Positions 1 to 8,459 of a stretch of DNA of 64,000 bases are shown one piece after another. Within the stretch, counting starts at the first letter, position 1, and each line of letters starts with the position of its first letter. Below the pieces are notes generated by a model. The model did not search any database. It was not told where the DNA came from and saw only the letters and a list, made by a program, of their open reading frames with translations. The position numbers were made by a program, and so were the translations under genes. This DNA comes from Blautia faecis (GTDB lineage Bacteria; Bacillota; Clostridia; Lachnospirales; Lachnospiraceae), in the NCBI RefSeq assembly GCF_020554845.1, contig NZ_JAJCIA010000009.1:1-64000 (forward strand), given 5' to 3'.

Positions 1-65
1 CACTGCCGCAAGGAATCGTCAAGCACTTTTTACAAAAAAGTTTATATTTTTTTGTTCAAATTATT

Positions 66-120
66 TGTCGAATCATGTCGAACTCTTTTTCTTGCATTTT
101 AGCCCGCCATGAGCTATACT
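66..120 (+). promoter_or_regulatory. Putative Spo0A-box promoter of the Rpn-type gene
   Basis: Two exact TGTCGAA heptamers, the consensus 0A box, lie at 66-72 and 76-82, with a 10-bp start-to-start step as in tandem Spo0A sites. Downstream there is a plausible sigma-A promoter: TTGCAT at 92-97, a 17-bp spacer and TATACT at 115-120. The nearest gene on this strand starts at 293. The boxes could instead serve a leftward gene outside the window. Confidence 0.5.
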
Positions 121-292
121 ATAACAAAGCATTTCATTTCAGTAAGTCTATTTAATATCATCTCTGGTATCTTCGGCGCTCTGCCGCTTCAGAAATCTCA
201 TGCTTTTCCCATATAGCAGCAGGAAGGTTTCTGACCAAAATGTAGAGATTTACATTAAGAGGCCTTCCACCATCTTTATAAGGAGGTCTTCT

Positions 293-1177
293 ATGAACAA
301 TGTATCTTTACCTGTAAACCGTATTTACAAGGATCGACTCTACAAGATGATTTTTAATGACAAATCAGAATTACTGAAACTTTACAATGCAATTAACGGA
401 ACTCATTATGATGATCCTGCAATGCTAACAATTACTACATTGGATAACGCAATCTACATGACAATGGAAAATGATCTTTCCTTTATTATTGATATGCGCC
501 TGGCACTTTATGAACAACAGTCCACGGTAAATCCCAACCTGCCTTTACGCTTTCTCATGTACATAACAGATATTTATTCAGCCTATACGAAAGACATGAA
601 CATATATGGTTCCAAGAAAGTGCAGATTCCGCTGCCTTCCTTCGTAATCTTTTATAATGGTGTGAAGTCGCAGCCAGACAGGACAGAATTTCTTCTTTCA
701 GAGTTATTTCATCCAACAACCGACCAACCAGCGTTGGAATTGAAAGCGGTTATGCTTAACATCAATAAGGGGCATAACCAGGAATTAATGAATGCCTGTC
801 ATACCCTTCGTGATTACTCCGAATATGTTGCTCGCATTCGTACCTATTCTGCTGAAATGCCACTGACTGACGCAGTTGAGAAGGCAATTACCGAATGTAT
901 CCATGAAAACATCCTGCGGGATTTTTTACTAAAGAACCGAGCGGAGGCGAAAGCTATGAGTATTTATGAATATGATGAAGAGAAAACCTTGCGTATGTTT
1001 CGGGAAGAGGGTTATGAAGACGGAGAACGGAATGGAAAAATCCAGGCAACTATTGAAATGTGTTTGGAATTTAACCTCTCTTCAGATGCCATTGTTCAAA
1101 AACTAATGACGAAATTTCAGTTTTCTGAAAACCAGGCACAGGAATATCTAGACAACTATATAGCTCAAAATTCTTAA
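293..1177 (+). CDS. Rpn family recombination-promoting nuclease / PD-(D/E)XK transposase-like protein
   Basis: This 294-residue protein looks like the Rpn (YhgA-like, PD-(D/E)XK nuclease) family, whose Escherichia coli members are DNA endonucleases that promote RecA-independent recombination. The family core is visible as NDLSFIID (about residues 60-67) followed by LYEQQST (72-78), giving candidate catalytic Asp67, Glu74 and Gln76, then a conserved PLRFLMYI stretch. The C-terminal third is helical and charged. I chose the ATG at 293 because AAGGAGG precedes it by a normal distance; an upstream in-frame ATG at 200 has no such site. It stands alone, with a possible Spo0A-linked promoter about 170 bases upstream. 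Family is fairly sure; cellular role is unknown. Confidence 0.8.
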   Translation: MNNVSLPVNRIYKDRLYKMIFNDKSELLKLYNAINGTHYDDPAMLTITTLDNAIYMTMENDLSFIIDMRLALYEQQSTVNPNLPLRFLMYITDIYSAYTKDMNIYGSKKVQIPLPSFVIFYNGVKSQPDRTEFLLSELFHPTTDQPALELKAVMLNINKGHNQELMNACHTLRDYSEYVARIRTYSAEMPLTDAVEKAITECIHENILRDFLLKNRAEAKAMSIYEYDEEKTLRMFREEGYEDGERNGKIQATIEMCLEFNLSSDAIVQKLMTKFQFSENQAQEYLDNYIAQNS

Positions 1178-1284
1178 ACTAATTTTTTCTATGAATAATT
1201 GTAATTTCATAATATCCTTGCGCAAAACTGGCGGAGGATAAATACATTCCTCATCTGGAAGCATCTCCCCCGCCGCCTTATTTC

Positions 1285-1716
1285 CTACAGAAATTCCTTC
1301 AGCTTCTCCACATTCTCCTCTTCGAATTCCTGCAGCCGTTCCATCAGTTTTTTGATGTCTTTCTCCACGTCATTTTCGTACTGATGAAGCTTTTTCACGG
1401 CTTCGGTAATTCCCATGCTGCTGCCCTGGATCAGCATTTTGGCGATGTGGGAGGTGGAGTCATCGGCCATGGTCTGGAGGTTAACCATAAGGTAGGTGCG
1501 GATTTTTTCAAAGGTGCCAAGACCTTTTTCGTCATATCCGTTCCGATTCAGAATATCCCTGGCTTCGTTATGAAACTTCCGATAGCCCTCAATCTGCTTT
1601 TCCAGACATGTCTGCAATTTTTCGTCTTCCGTGATCTCAAGCAGCTGCTCCAAGGTGTCTATACCCATCTGGGAATTCTGATACACATAGTTTAGAAATT
1701 CTACATCGGCATTCAT
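1285..1716 (-). CDS. Hypothetical helical protein, ferritin-like/DUF2383-like
   Basis: A 143-residue, acidic, almost wholly helical protein with no signal peptide or membrane segment. The pattern of long amphipathic helices with spaced Glu and His residues (for example HNEAR near residue 49 and SHIAKML near 89) recalls four-helix-bundle ferritin-like or DUF2383-type proteins, some of which are linked to sporulation. I do not see a complete paired ExxH di-iron set, so metal binding is unproven. A good AAGGAG site precedes the ATG. It is the next minus-strand gene after sigE, but 306 bases separate them, so it is likely transcribed independently. Confidence 0.6.
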   Translation of the reverse strand: MNADVEFLNYVYQNSQMGIDTLEQLLEITEDEKLQTCLEKQIEGYRKFHNEARDILNRNGYDEKGLGTFEKIRTYLMVNLQTMADDSTSHIAKMLIQGSSMGITEAVKKLHQYENDVEKDIKKLMERLQEFEEENVEKLKEFL

Positions 1717-2022
1717 AAGCGTGTCTCCTTTACTGTAAATTCATTTCTTTACATATGAAATAATAAAACTATCCTCTATGTCTATTGTAGAATTCCCATT
1801 TTTGCCGTTATTATTCCAATACACACCCATATTCTGTCCTTCTTTTCGCTAAGTATAATTTCCAAATCAACCCATAGCCTGCTTGCGCCATTTTGTTATT
1901 TTGATAAAGATTCCCTCCAAGCCATGCTTACATGGACAAAGAAGCCACAAATATTTGAAAGGCTGGACAGTATGAACAACAGAAGCAGACCATGCAAAGC
2001 CTCAACTTGCAGCTATTCACTT
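1717..2022. other. Intergenic stretch with no recognised element
   Basis: This 306-base gap between sigE and the helical-protein gene is AT-rich. I see the ribosome binding site of the downstream gene at its left edge and no convincing terminator, RNA gene or repeat. In many Firmicutes sigG would follow sigE here; it does not. Confidence 0.5.
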
Positions 2023-2751
2023 TTACTCATACTTCACAATTTCCTTCTTCAATCTCTTCATGATCCTTTTTTCCAACCTGGAAATATAAGACTGTGAAAT
2101 TCCCAGAAGGTCCGCCACTTCTTTCTGTGTTTTTTCCCTTCCCTCCTGTCTTCCAAGCCCGAACCGCAGTTTGATAATCGTCTGCTCCCTTGGAGAAAGC
2201 TTGGAAATTGCTTTTCCAAGAAGCTTGATCTCCACCTCGTTCTCCAGCCTCTGGGAGATCACATCATCATCCGTTCCCAAAATATCGGAAAGCAAAAGCT
2301 CGTTTCCGTCCCAGTCCACATTCAGAGGCTCATCTATGGAAACCTCCATTTTCGTCTTACTATTGCGTCTGAGATACATAAGAATTTCGTTTTCAATACA
2401 TCTGGATGCATACGTAGCCAGCTTAATATTTTTTACCGGGTTAAAAGTATTGATTGCCTTGATCAGCCCAATCGTACCAATGGAGATCAGATCCTCCACA
2501 CTCACACCTGTATTATCAAACTTTTTGGCTATATAGACCACCAGCCTGAGATTGTGCTCGATCAAGGTAGACTTAGCTTCTTTCTCCTCTGGTGTACCCA
2601 GTTTTTCAAGGATCCTCGCTTCTCTTTGTGTTTCCAGTGGCGGCGGCAGAATATCACTTCCACCAATATAATAAACCTCTCCCTGTCTGCCGAGCAGGAA
2701 TCTGGGCATTACCTGAAATGGATAATACGCTGCACTTGCTGATCTGTTCAT
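2023..2751 (-). CDS. sigE: RNA polymerase sporulation sigma factor SigE precursor
   Basis: Encodes the mother-cell sigma factor that directs early sporulation genes after asymmetric division. The 242 residues hold an N-terminal pro-sequence, region 2 ([16 protein letters not shown] through [12 protein letters not shown]) and a region 4 helix-turn-helix near the end ([18 protein letters not shown]). The cleavage region EVYYIGGS is conserved, with the Tyr27-Tyr28 pair in the same place as the processing site of Bacillus subtilis pro-sigma-E. The pro-sequence itself differs from the Bacillus one, as usual. It starts 15 bases after spoIIGA, which encodes its processing protease, and has AGGAGG before the ATG. 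Identification is firm. Confidence 0.97.
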   Translation of the reverse strand: MNRSASAAYYPFQVMPRFLLGRQGEVYYIGGSDILPPPLETQREARILEKLGTPEEKEAKSTLIEHNLRLVVYIAKKFDNTGVSVEDLISIGTIGLIKAINTFNPVKNIKLATYASRCIENEILMYLRRNSKTKMEVSIDEPLNVDWDGNELLLSDILGTDDDVISQRLENEVEIKLLGKAISKLSPREQTIIKLRFGLGRQEGREKTQKEVADLLGISQSYISRLEKRIMKRLKKEIVKYE

Positions 2752-2766
2752 GAATAAGTCCCCCTC

Positions 2767-3612
2767 CTAATGCAAAATTCTGGAATTCAACAGTACCTGG
2801 TACTCTTTTCCCAAAGCAGAGGGTTCCACGGCCAGCGCCAGCACCGGATTTGCCACATGAATCACCTCCCTGGGAGTGTGAATACAAAGGTCATCTAACA
2901 CCACTGCCAGCAGTACGCCTTCCTCCCCGATTGTCTTATAGGGCAAAAAGTGCGGATGCAAGTCAGCCGGCTCTGTACCTTCCAGCTCCCCTGGGTTCTC
3001 CTTAAGGTGTTTCAGCCTGTCTGCATTTTCCTGCGGAAGCAATGCTTCCAGAACCTCCGGTTTTATAATAAATACCTCCTTCTGGCTGATGGGGTCTACA
3101 AGAAAATTTCCTGTATCCCAAAGCCCGAAAAACGGTTGTACATTTCCCCGATAGGACAGGGTAACTGGATAAATATTTTTCCATCTGGCACGGAAAGAAT
3201 CGCTAAGATAGATCAGTGCACTAAGTCCCATGTAGGCTCCTGCGGCAACAATCAAAAAGCGTATGGGTGTCGTCTTTTTTACAGGTGCCGCTTCCATAAG
3301 GCCTCCCATGAAAAAAGCCATCAGGTAAACAGTCACCAGTGCTTTTACCAGAAGTCCGTTTTTCTTAAGATCCAGTCCAAGAACCAGCATGCCCCAGGCA
3401 CATCCTCCATGGAGCAGTACCTTTGCAGGAAAAATCATATCCGGCAGTACATATAAAATGAGGCAGGAAAACAGAGCGCCAACGGCTGCCGCCAGCAAAA
3501 TCCTTCCACGATTTCTTTTTCGCAGGAAAAGCTTTCCTACAATGCGAAGAAGAACGTAATCCATTAAAAGATTCGTCAGAAAGACGATGTCTATGTATAC
3601 GTCATAATACAT
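2767..3612 (-). CDS. spoIIGA: Sigma-E processing peptidase SpoIIGA
   Basis: SpoIIGA is the membrane-bound aspartic protease that removes the pro-sequence of SigE in the mother cell, on a signal from the forespore protein SpoIIR. The 281 residues begin with about five hydrophobic membrane segments (roughly residues 5-145), followed by a cytoplasmic protease-like domain. The catalytic motif WDTGN is visible, with Asp166 as the expected active-site residue; the family works as a dimer with one such motif per chain. It is the first gene of the spoIIG operon with sigE. Its promoter, with an unusual 22-bp spacer, is described separately. A purine-rich AGGGGG site precedes the ATG. Confidence 0.95.
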   Translation of the reverse strand: MYYDVYIDIVFLTNLLMDYVLLRIVGKLFLRKRNRGRILLAAAVGALFSCLILYVLPDMIFPAKVLLHGGCAWGMLVLGLDLKKNGLLVKALVTVYLMAFFMGGLMEAAPVKKTTPIRFLIVAAGAYMGLSALIYLSDSFRARWKNIYPVTLSYRGNVQPFFGLWDTGNFLVDPISQKEVFIIKPEVLEALLPQENADRLKHLKENPGELEGTEPADLHPHFLPYKTIGEEGVLLAVVLDDLCIHTPREVIHVANPVLALAVEPSALGKEYQVLLNSRILH

Positions 3613-3685
3613 AAAAAGCCCCCTGTGGCCTGTCGTCCGTTACCTTTTGCGGTAACGTCAATCCTTCACTTTGGTAAGTGAACCC

Positions 3686-3762
3686 ATTATACGGTCACAG
3701 AGGGCGCAGATTTTGTCAAAAAGGGGCGGGAAATCCTAAGAATTTCTCGCCCCAAATCGACA
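3686..3762 (-). promoter_or_regulatory. spoIIG promoter with 22-bp spacer and Spo0A box
   Basis: On the minus strand TTGACA (3714-3719) and TATAAT (3686-3691) both match consensus but are separated by 22 bp. The Bacillus subtilis spoIIG promoter has this same abnormal spacing and needs Spo0A-phosphate to be used by sigma-A polymerase. A 6/7 match to the 0A box (TGTCGAT, 3756-3762) lies at about -80, near where site 1 lies in Bacillus. The leader from about 3679 to 3612 contains two small inverted repeats (3638-3657 and 3668-3681). Confidence 0.8.
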
Positions 3763-3863
3763 GCATGATCTGTCATTTTTCGTTATTTTGTTCTAAATTA
3801 ATTCTGTCAATATTATTTTCAATTAAAGCAATTCATTTTTTCATGCTTCGTGCAAAATTAATT

Positions 3864-4646
3864 CTACTGCTTTAATTCGTCTTCTTCATTTTTCTCATGT
3901 AAAGCATCCAGAAGACTTCTCAGTTCTCCAATCGGAAACTGTCCCGGTGCAGATGCGGCGTCAACTGTTCCAAAGGTAATGCCAGAGCCGAAGTTCTCTC
4001 CGGAAATTCGGGTAATAGAACCAATACTTCCCATTGCCATGGATACCAAAGGCTTTTCGCACTCCTGTCTCATAGCATTTGTTGCCTCCATAATTGCTGC
4101 CACGTCTTCGAAACCATGAGGCATTACCGCCATTTTCAAAATATCAGCGCCTGATTTTTCCATTTCGCGGAAGCGGTTTAAAAGAACCTCCTGGCTGTCT
4201 GTTTTGTGGAAATCATGGGAAGAAGCGATCACTTTGACTCCTTCTTTTTGAAGCTCTGCCACCAGCTTTTTCTTCTCTTCCGAATTACTCATAATTTCCA
4301 CATCAACCAGGTCTGCCTTTTTGCCTTTTGCAATATTTATATTGCAGGCAGCGTAATCCTCCAGAGAAATGGTAATATTTCCGCCTTCCTCACTTGTCCG
4401 GATTGTAAAAAGCAGTGGTGTTTCACCAAGAATTTCTGCCAACGCTTCAAGCACATTCTGGCAGGCTTCCGGATTCATCAGTTCTTCAAAGAAATCTGCA
4501 CGCCATTCCACCAGATCTGCAGCCGCTTTTTTCGCATCCTCTGCTTCCTGGCAGATTTTTTCTCTGGTAGTTCCAGTAAGAGGAACGCAGATTTTCGGGA
4601 TTCCTGCTCCAATGGTCAGGTTCTTTATCTGAATAGGTTTTGTCAT
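3864..4646 (-). CDS. aroD: Type I 3-dehydroquinate dehydratase
   Basis: Catalyses dehydration of 3-dehydroquinate to 3-dehydroshikimate in the shikimate pathway, through a Schiff base. The 260-residue length fits the type I (class I aldolase-fold) enzyme. The Schiff-base lysine is in ADILKMAVMP (Lys171) and the catalytic histidine in SSHDF (His144); EWRAD near residue 48 and the GSIGSITR loop are also typical. GAAAGGAG precedes the ATG. The neighbouring aroE encodes the next pathway enzyme but is divergent, with a 162-bp repeat element between them. The last ten residues are very acidic and probably disordered. Confidence 0.96.
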   Translation of the reverse strand: MTKPIQIKNLTIGAGIPKICVPLTGTTREKICQEAEDAKKAAADLVEWRADFFEELMNPEACQNVLEALAEILGETPLLFTIRTSEEGGNITISLEDYAACNINIAKGKKADLVDVEIMSNSEEKKKLVAELQKEGVKVIASSHDFHKTDSQEVLLNRFREMEKSGADILKMAVMPHGFEDVAAIMEATNAMRQECEKPLVSMAMGSIGSITRISGENFGSGITFGTVDAASAPGQFPIGELRSLLDALHEKNEEDELKQ

Positions 4647-4758
4647 TTCTTGACATCTCCTTTCTCATAGAATAATATATACTTAGTAATACTTTAATGA
4701 TTTCCAGTTTTAAACTAAATGAAAGTTCATGTTCCAATATCTTAAGGCTGTTCATACT

Positions 4759-4920
4759 AGAGCGTGTTTGAAAAAGGCTTTCTGCAAGATGTGCGTCACA
4801 ATTTGTGGGAGATTTCGCTCGGATGAGGGCGCCGTAGCGGGCTACGGCAACCGAATTCGGGTGAAATATACCGCAAAGTGGGGCGTGCAGATTGCGGGAA
4901 TGATTTTTCAAACACGCTCT
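4759..4920. repeat. 162-bp intergenic repeat with inverted ends, copy 1
   Basis: The ends are a perfect 16-bp inverted repeat (4759-4774 and 4905-4920, beginning AGAGCGTGTTTG). The middle contains an 8-bp hairpin, GCCGTAGC/GCTACGGC. A second copy of the same length lies at 51,631-51,792. The element carries a short open frame on the minus strand, but the two copies differ at many amino-acid-changing sites, so it is more likely a MITE-like or structured element than a gene. Confidence 0.8.
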
Positions 4921-4985
4921 ACCCCGGATCAGTCACTGCTATTGCCTTGGACTTTCAAAATAATAGAAACTTCAGGAGGTACCTT

Positions 4986-5855
4986 ATGATCCCAATTACC
5001 GGTCACACACAGCTTACCGCACTTCTTGGAAGTCCGGTGGCACACAGTATTTCACCACTTATGCACAATGAAGCATTCCATCTTCTTGATCTTGATTACA
5101 CTTATCTTTGCTTCAATGTAAACGAGGAAAATCTGGAAACTGCTGTCATGGGACTGAAAACTTGCGGAATCCGTGGCTTCAACCTTACCATGCCAAACAA
5201 AAACAAGATCGTGGAGCTTCTGGACGAGCTTTCCCCTGCTGCCCGACTGATCGGCGCTGTGAACACCGTAGTCAATGACAATGGACGCCTTACCGGCTAT
5301 AACACTGACGGTGTAGGATACATGCAGGCTGTCAGAGATGCAGGATATGATGTGATCGGAAAAACCATCACCATCATGGGGGCCGGTGGTGCAGCTACTG
5401 CCATCTGTGCACAGGCTGCCCTTGACGGGGTAAAAAAAATCCATATTTTTGCCCGTGAGACCAGTCGTTTCTGGAACCGCACACAGAAGCTGGTGGAAAA
5501 TATCAACGCCACTCTTCCCTGCCAGGCCATTCTTCACGAAAACAAGGATAAAGAAGAACTGGCACAGGCTATCTCCGAGAGTGCGCTTCTTCTCAATGCC
5601 ACCTCAGTGGGGATGGCTCCTGATACAGAAGGGTCCATTATTGAAGATACCAGTCTTTATCATCCGGATCTGATCGTGTCAGATGTGGTCTACAATCCCC
5701 GTGAGACACGATTCTTGCGCGAAGCAAGAGAGGCTGGCTGCCGCACCTTCAACGGTATGTATATGCTGCTTTACCAGGGGGCTGAAGCGTTCCGTCTGTG
5801 GACAGGAAAAGAAATGCCAGTGGAGGAAATTAAGGCGAAATACTTTTCCGAATAA
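4986..5855 (+). CDS. aroE: Shikimate dehydrogenase
   Basis: Reduces 3-dehydroshikimate to shikimate with NADPH. The 289 residues show the AroE landmarks in order: SPVAHSISP near the N-terminus (substrate serines), NLTMPNK with the catalytic lysine, NTDG with the catalytic aspartate, the GAGGAA nucleotide loop, and the YNP and GMYMLLYQ segments near the C-terminus. I chose the ATG at 4986, which follows AGGAGG, over an upstream in-frame ATG at 4878 that lies inside the repeat element. It is the only plus-strand gene in this part and ends at a good terminator. Confidence 0.96.
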   Translation: MIPITGHTQLTALLGSPVAHSISPLMHNEAFHLLDLDYTYLCFNVNEENLETAVMGLKTCGIRGFNLTMPNKNKIVELLDELSPAARLIGAVNTVVNDNGRLTGYNTDGVGYMQAVRDAGYDVIGKTITIMGAGGAATAICAQAALDGVKKIHIFARETSRFWNRTQKLVENINATLPCQAILHENKDKEELAQAISESALLLNATSVGMAPDTEGSIIEDTSLYHPDLIVSDVVYNPRETRFLREAREAGCRTFNGMYMLLYQGAEAFRLWTGKEMPVEEIKAKYFSE

Positions 5856-5937
5856 TGCATTCATCTGCTATAATTCACAAGATTATATATTTTTCACCTA
5901 ATCCAGCTATATTTTATAACAATGTTAATATTTTCAA

Positions 5938-5973
5938 GAAAGGCGCCGCATCTCACAGCAGCGCCTTTCTTTT
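5938..5973 (+). terminator. Rho-independent terminator of aroE
   Basis: GAAAGGCGC (5938-5946) pairs with GCGCCTTTC (5961-5969) and is followed by a short T-run. It may also slow transcription coming from thrS on the other strand. Confidence 0.75.
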
Positions 5974-6027
5974 ATATGGAAATCACGTTCCTATTTATTC
6001 ACTTAAAACTTTTTCGGAAAATCCGGC

Positions 6028-7962
6028 TTATTTCCGCTCTTCCTGAACCTCTACCTTACGGTTCTCTCTGCTCTTGATCTCAGCTTTGATAGAAGTAATG
6101 AACTCTCCAAGATCCTTCGCACCTTCATCTCCCAGGAAACGGCTTCTTACAGAAACTTTGCCCTCTTCCTCTTCTTTGGCACCAACAACCAGCATATAAG
6201 GAATCTTCTGAAGTCTTGCCTCACGGATCTTGTAACCGATTTTCTCAGCACGGGTATCAATTTCGACACGAATACCAGCCTCTTTCAGCTCGTTTACAAC
6301 CTTTTCTGCATAATCCATATATTTATCAGAAATCGGAAGCACCTTCACCTGTACAGGAGCAAGCCATGTTGGGAATGCACCTGCAAAATGCTCGATCAAA
6401 ATACCGATAAAACGCTCGATGGATCCAAAGGCAACACGGTGGATCATGATCGGACGATGTTTCTCGCCGTCAGCACCAACATATTCACAATTAAAACGGA
6501 GCGGAAGCTGGAAATCAAGCTGGATAGTACCACACTGCCAGGTTCTTCCGATGGAGTCCTCAAGATGAAAGTCAATCTTCGGTCCGTAGAACGCTCCGTC
6601 TCCCTCATTTACTACATAATTAAGCCCGAGGTCGTCAAGAGCTCCGCGAAGAGCGTCTGTAGCCATCTCCCAGTCCTCATCACTTCCCATGGAATCTTCC
6701 GGACGTGTAGAAAGCTCTACGTGATATTTGAAACCAAACAGCTGATATACCTCGTCAATCAGTTTTGCAACCCCTTTGATCTCCTCACGGATCTGCTCCG
6801 GCATCATAAAGATATGGGCATCATCCTGTGTAAAGCAACGTACACGCATAAGTCCGTGAAGCTGTCCGGATTTTTCATGACGATGTACCAGACCAAGCTC
6901 ACCCATACGAAGCGGCAGATCACGGTAAGAACGTGGTTCTGACTGGTATACAAGAATACCTCCCGGACAGTTCATTGGCTTGATTGCAAAATCCTGATCG
7001 TCAATTACAGTTGTATACATATTTTCTTTGTAATGATCCCAGTGTCCGGATGTCTCCCAAAGATGACGTGCCAGCATGATCGGTGTGGAAATCTCAACAT
7101 ATCCTGCTTTCTGATGGATTTCTCTCCAGTAATCAAGAAGAGTATTCTTCAGAACCATTCCCTTAGGAAGGAAGAACGGGAATCCAGGACCTTCGTCGCT
7201 CATCATGAACAGACCAAGCTCTTTACCAAGCTTTCTGTGGTCACGTTTCTTAGCCTCTTCCATACGGGTAATATATTCGTCCAGATCTGCTTTCTTTGTG
7301 AAAGAAGTTCCGTAGATTCTGGTAAGCATTTTATTCTTCTCACTTCCTCTCCAGTAAGCACCTGCAATGCTGGTAAGCTTGAATGCTTTTACCGGTTTGG
7401 TTGTCATAAGGTGAGGTCCTGCACAAAGGTCAACAAACTCACCCTGCTGATAAAAGCTGATCTCAGCATCTTCTGGAAGATCTTCGATAAGCTCCACTTT
7501 ATATGGCTCATTTTTCTCTTTGAAGAATGCGATTGCTTCTTCTCTGGATTTGGTAAAACGGGTAATCGGAAGTGCTTCCTTTACCACTTTCTTCATCTCA
7601 ACTTCGATCTTTGCAAGATCCTCTGTAGTGATCGGGTTCTCGCTGTCAATATCATAATAAAATCCGTCTGCAATAGATGGTCCGATTGCAAGCTTTACAT
7701 CCGGGTACAGTCTCTTGATTGCCTGTGCCATAATGTGGGATGTGGTGTGACGGAAAGCGCCTTTTCCACCCTCATCCTCAAATGTCAGGATGCTTAACTC
7801 GCAGTCCTTGTCAACTACATGTCTAAGGTCAACAACTTCTCCGTCAACCTCTCCTGCACATGCAACTCTTGCAAGGCCTTCGCTGATATCAGCCGCAATG
7901 TCGATAACGGATTTTGCTTCTGCGTATTCTTTTTTAGAACCGTCTTTTAATGTGATAATCAT
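6028..7962 (-). CDS. thrS: Threonyl-tRNA synthetase
   Basis: Charges tRNA-Thr with threonine in the cytoplasm. The 644 residues run TGS domain (about 1-60), the HTTSHIMAQAIKRLYP editing-domain motif, the class II catalytic core with MNCPGG, the GELGLVHRHEKSG motif 2 region and FGSIERFIGILIEHF motif 3, then the anticodon-binding domain. Zinc ligands expected for ThrRS (Cys in MNCPGG and later His residues) are present. I set the start at the ATG at 7962, preceded by AAGGAG; an open frame continues upstream into the T-box leader but lacks support. Expression is very likely governed by that T-box. Confidence 0.97.
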   Translation of the reverse strand: MIITLKDGSKKEYAEAKSVIDIAADISEGLARVACAGEVDGEVVDLRHVVDKDCELSILTFEDEGGKGAFRHTTSHIMAQAIKRLYPDVKLAIGPSIADGFYYDIDSENPITTEDLAKIEVEMKKVVKEALPITRFTKSREEAIAFFKEKNEPYKVELIEDLPEDAEISFYQQGEFVDLCAGPHLMTTKPVKAFKLTSIAGAYWRGSEKNKMLTRIYGTSFTKKADLDEYITRMEEAKKRDHRKLGKELGLFMMSDEGPGFPFFLPKGMVLKNTLLDYWREIHQKAGYVEISTPIMLARHLWETSGHWDHYKENMYTTVIDDQDFAIKPMNCPGGILVYQSEPRSYRDLPLRMGELGLVHRHEKSGQLHGLMRVRCFTQDDAHIFMMPEQIREEIKGVAKLIDEVYQLFGFKYHVELSTRPEDSMGSDEDWEMATDALRGALDDLGLNYVVNEGDGAFYGPKIDFHLEDSIGRTWQCGTIQLDFQLPLRFNCEYVGADGEKHRPIMIHRVAFGSIERFIGILIEHFAGAFPTWLAPVQVKVLPISDKYMDYAEKVVNELKEAGIRVEIDTRAEKIGYKIREARLQKIPYMLVVGAKEEEEGKVSVRSRFLGDEGAKDLGEFITSIKAEIKSRENRKVEVQEERK

Positions 7963-8149
7963 GATTCGTGTCTCCTTTTCTTTTTCTGAAACTGTATCCG
8001 GCAGGAAACTGTCTGATACGAAAAACGTATGGTAACGTTTGACTGAGCACTGAAAACCAAACATTTTCTGTACTCCCATGCAGGGACGAGACGAGCTGCA
8101 GTCTCCAAGGTCACACACAAACGTGGACTTTAACTCATTGCTCGTGAAA

Positions 8150-8396
8150 AACAAAAGCCCCTTACAATGCTCTCACACTGTAAGGGACGAATATACTCGC
8201 GGTTCCACCCTGCTTGCCATAGCATACGTATCTGTAAACCAGGCCACTTATTTGATGGTAACGGAATCACCGGACCGGATTAGGGCCACTCGGAGGTAGT
8301 TTTCAACTGTTTCCTGATAAGGCATTTCCAGCCGCCTGCCTCTCTCTGAAACATTCCACAGTTTACTCTTCTCGTCAACGTGTTTTCTTATCACTG
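8150..8396 (-). promoter_or_regulatory. T-box riboswitch leader of thrS
   Basis: On the minus strand the conserved T-box sequence AGGGTGGAACCGCG lies at 8198-8211. It is followed by a terminator hairpin (TGTAAGGG arms at 8159-8166 and 8179-8186, then a T-rich tract). T-boxes sense uncharged tRNA and allow read-through when it is bound. The downstream gene implies tRNA-Thr; I could not fold stem I with certainty, but an ACC triplet lies in the expected part. Confidence 0.95.
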
Positions 8397-8402
8397 TGTC
8401 CC

Positions 8403-8431
8403 ATTATAGCCTTGGGTTTTGGGTTTGTCAA
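8403..8431 (-). promoter_or_regulatory. Sigma-A promoter of the thrS leader
   Basis: Consensus TTGACA (8426-8431), a 17-bp spacer and consensus TATAAT (8403-8408) on the minus strand place the transcript start near 8396, just before the T-box. Confidence 0.9.
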
Positions 8432-8459
8432 TAATCTGCAAAATAAAGATGATAAAAAA

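Noticed and set aside
4486..4911. Open frame on the minus strand across the 162-bp repeat, similar to one at 51,544-51,783
   Set aside because: The two frames share order but differ by many amino-acid changes, lack ribosome binding sites and are explained by the repeat.
7963..8154. N-terminal extension of thrS
   Set aside because: It runs through the T-box terminator; AAGGAG and the normal family start point to 7,962.
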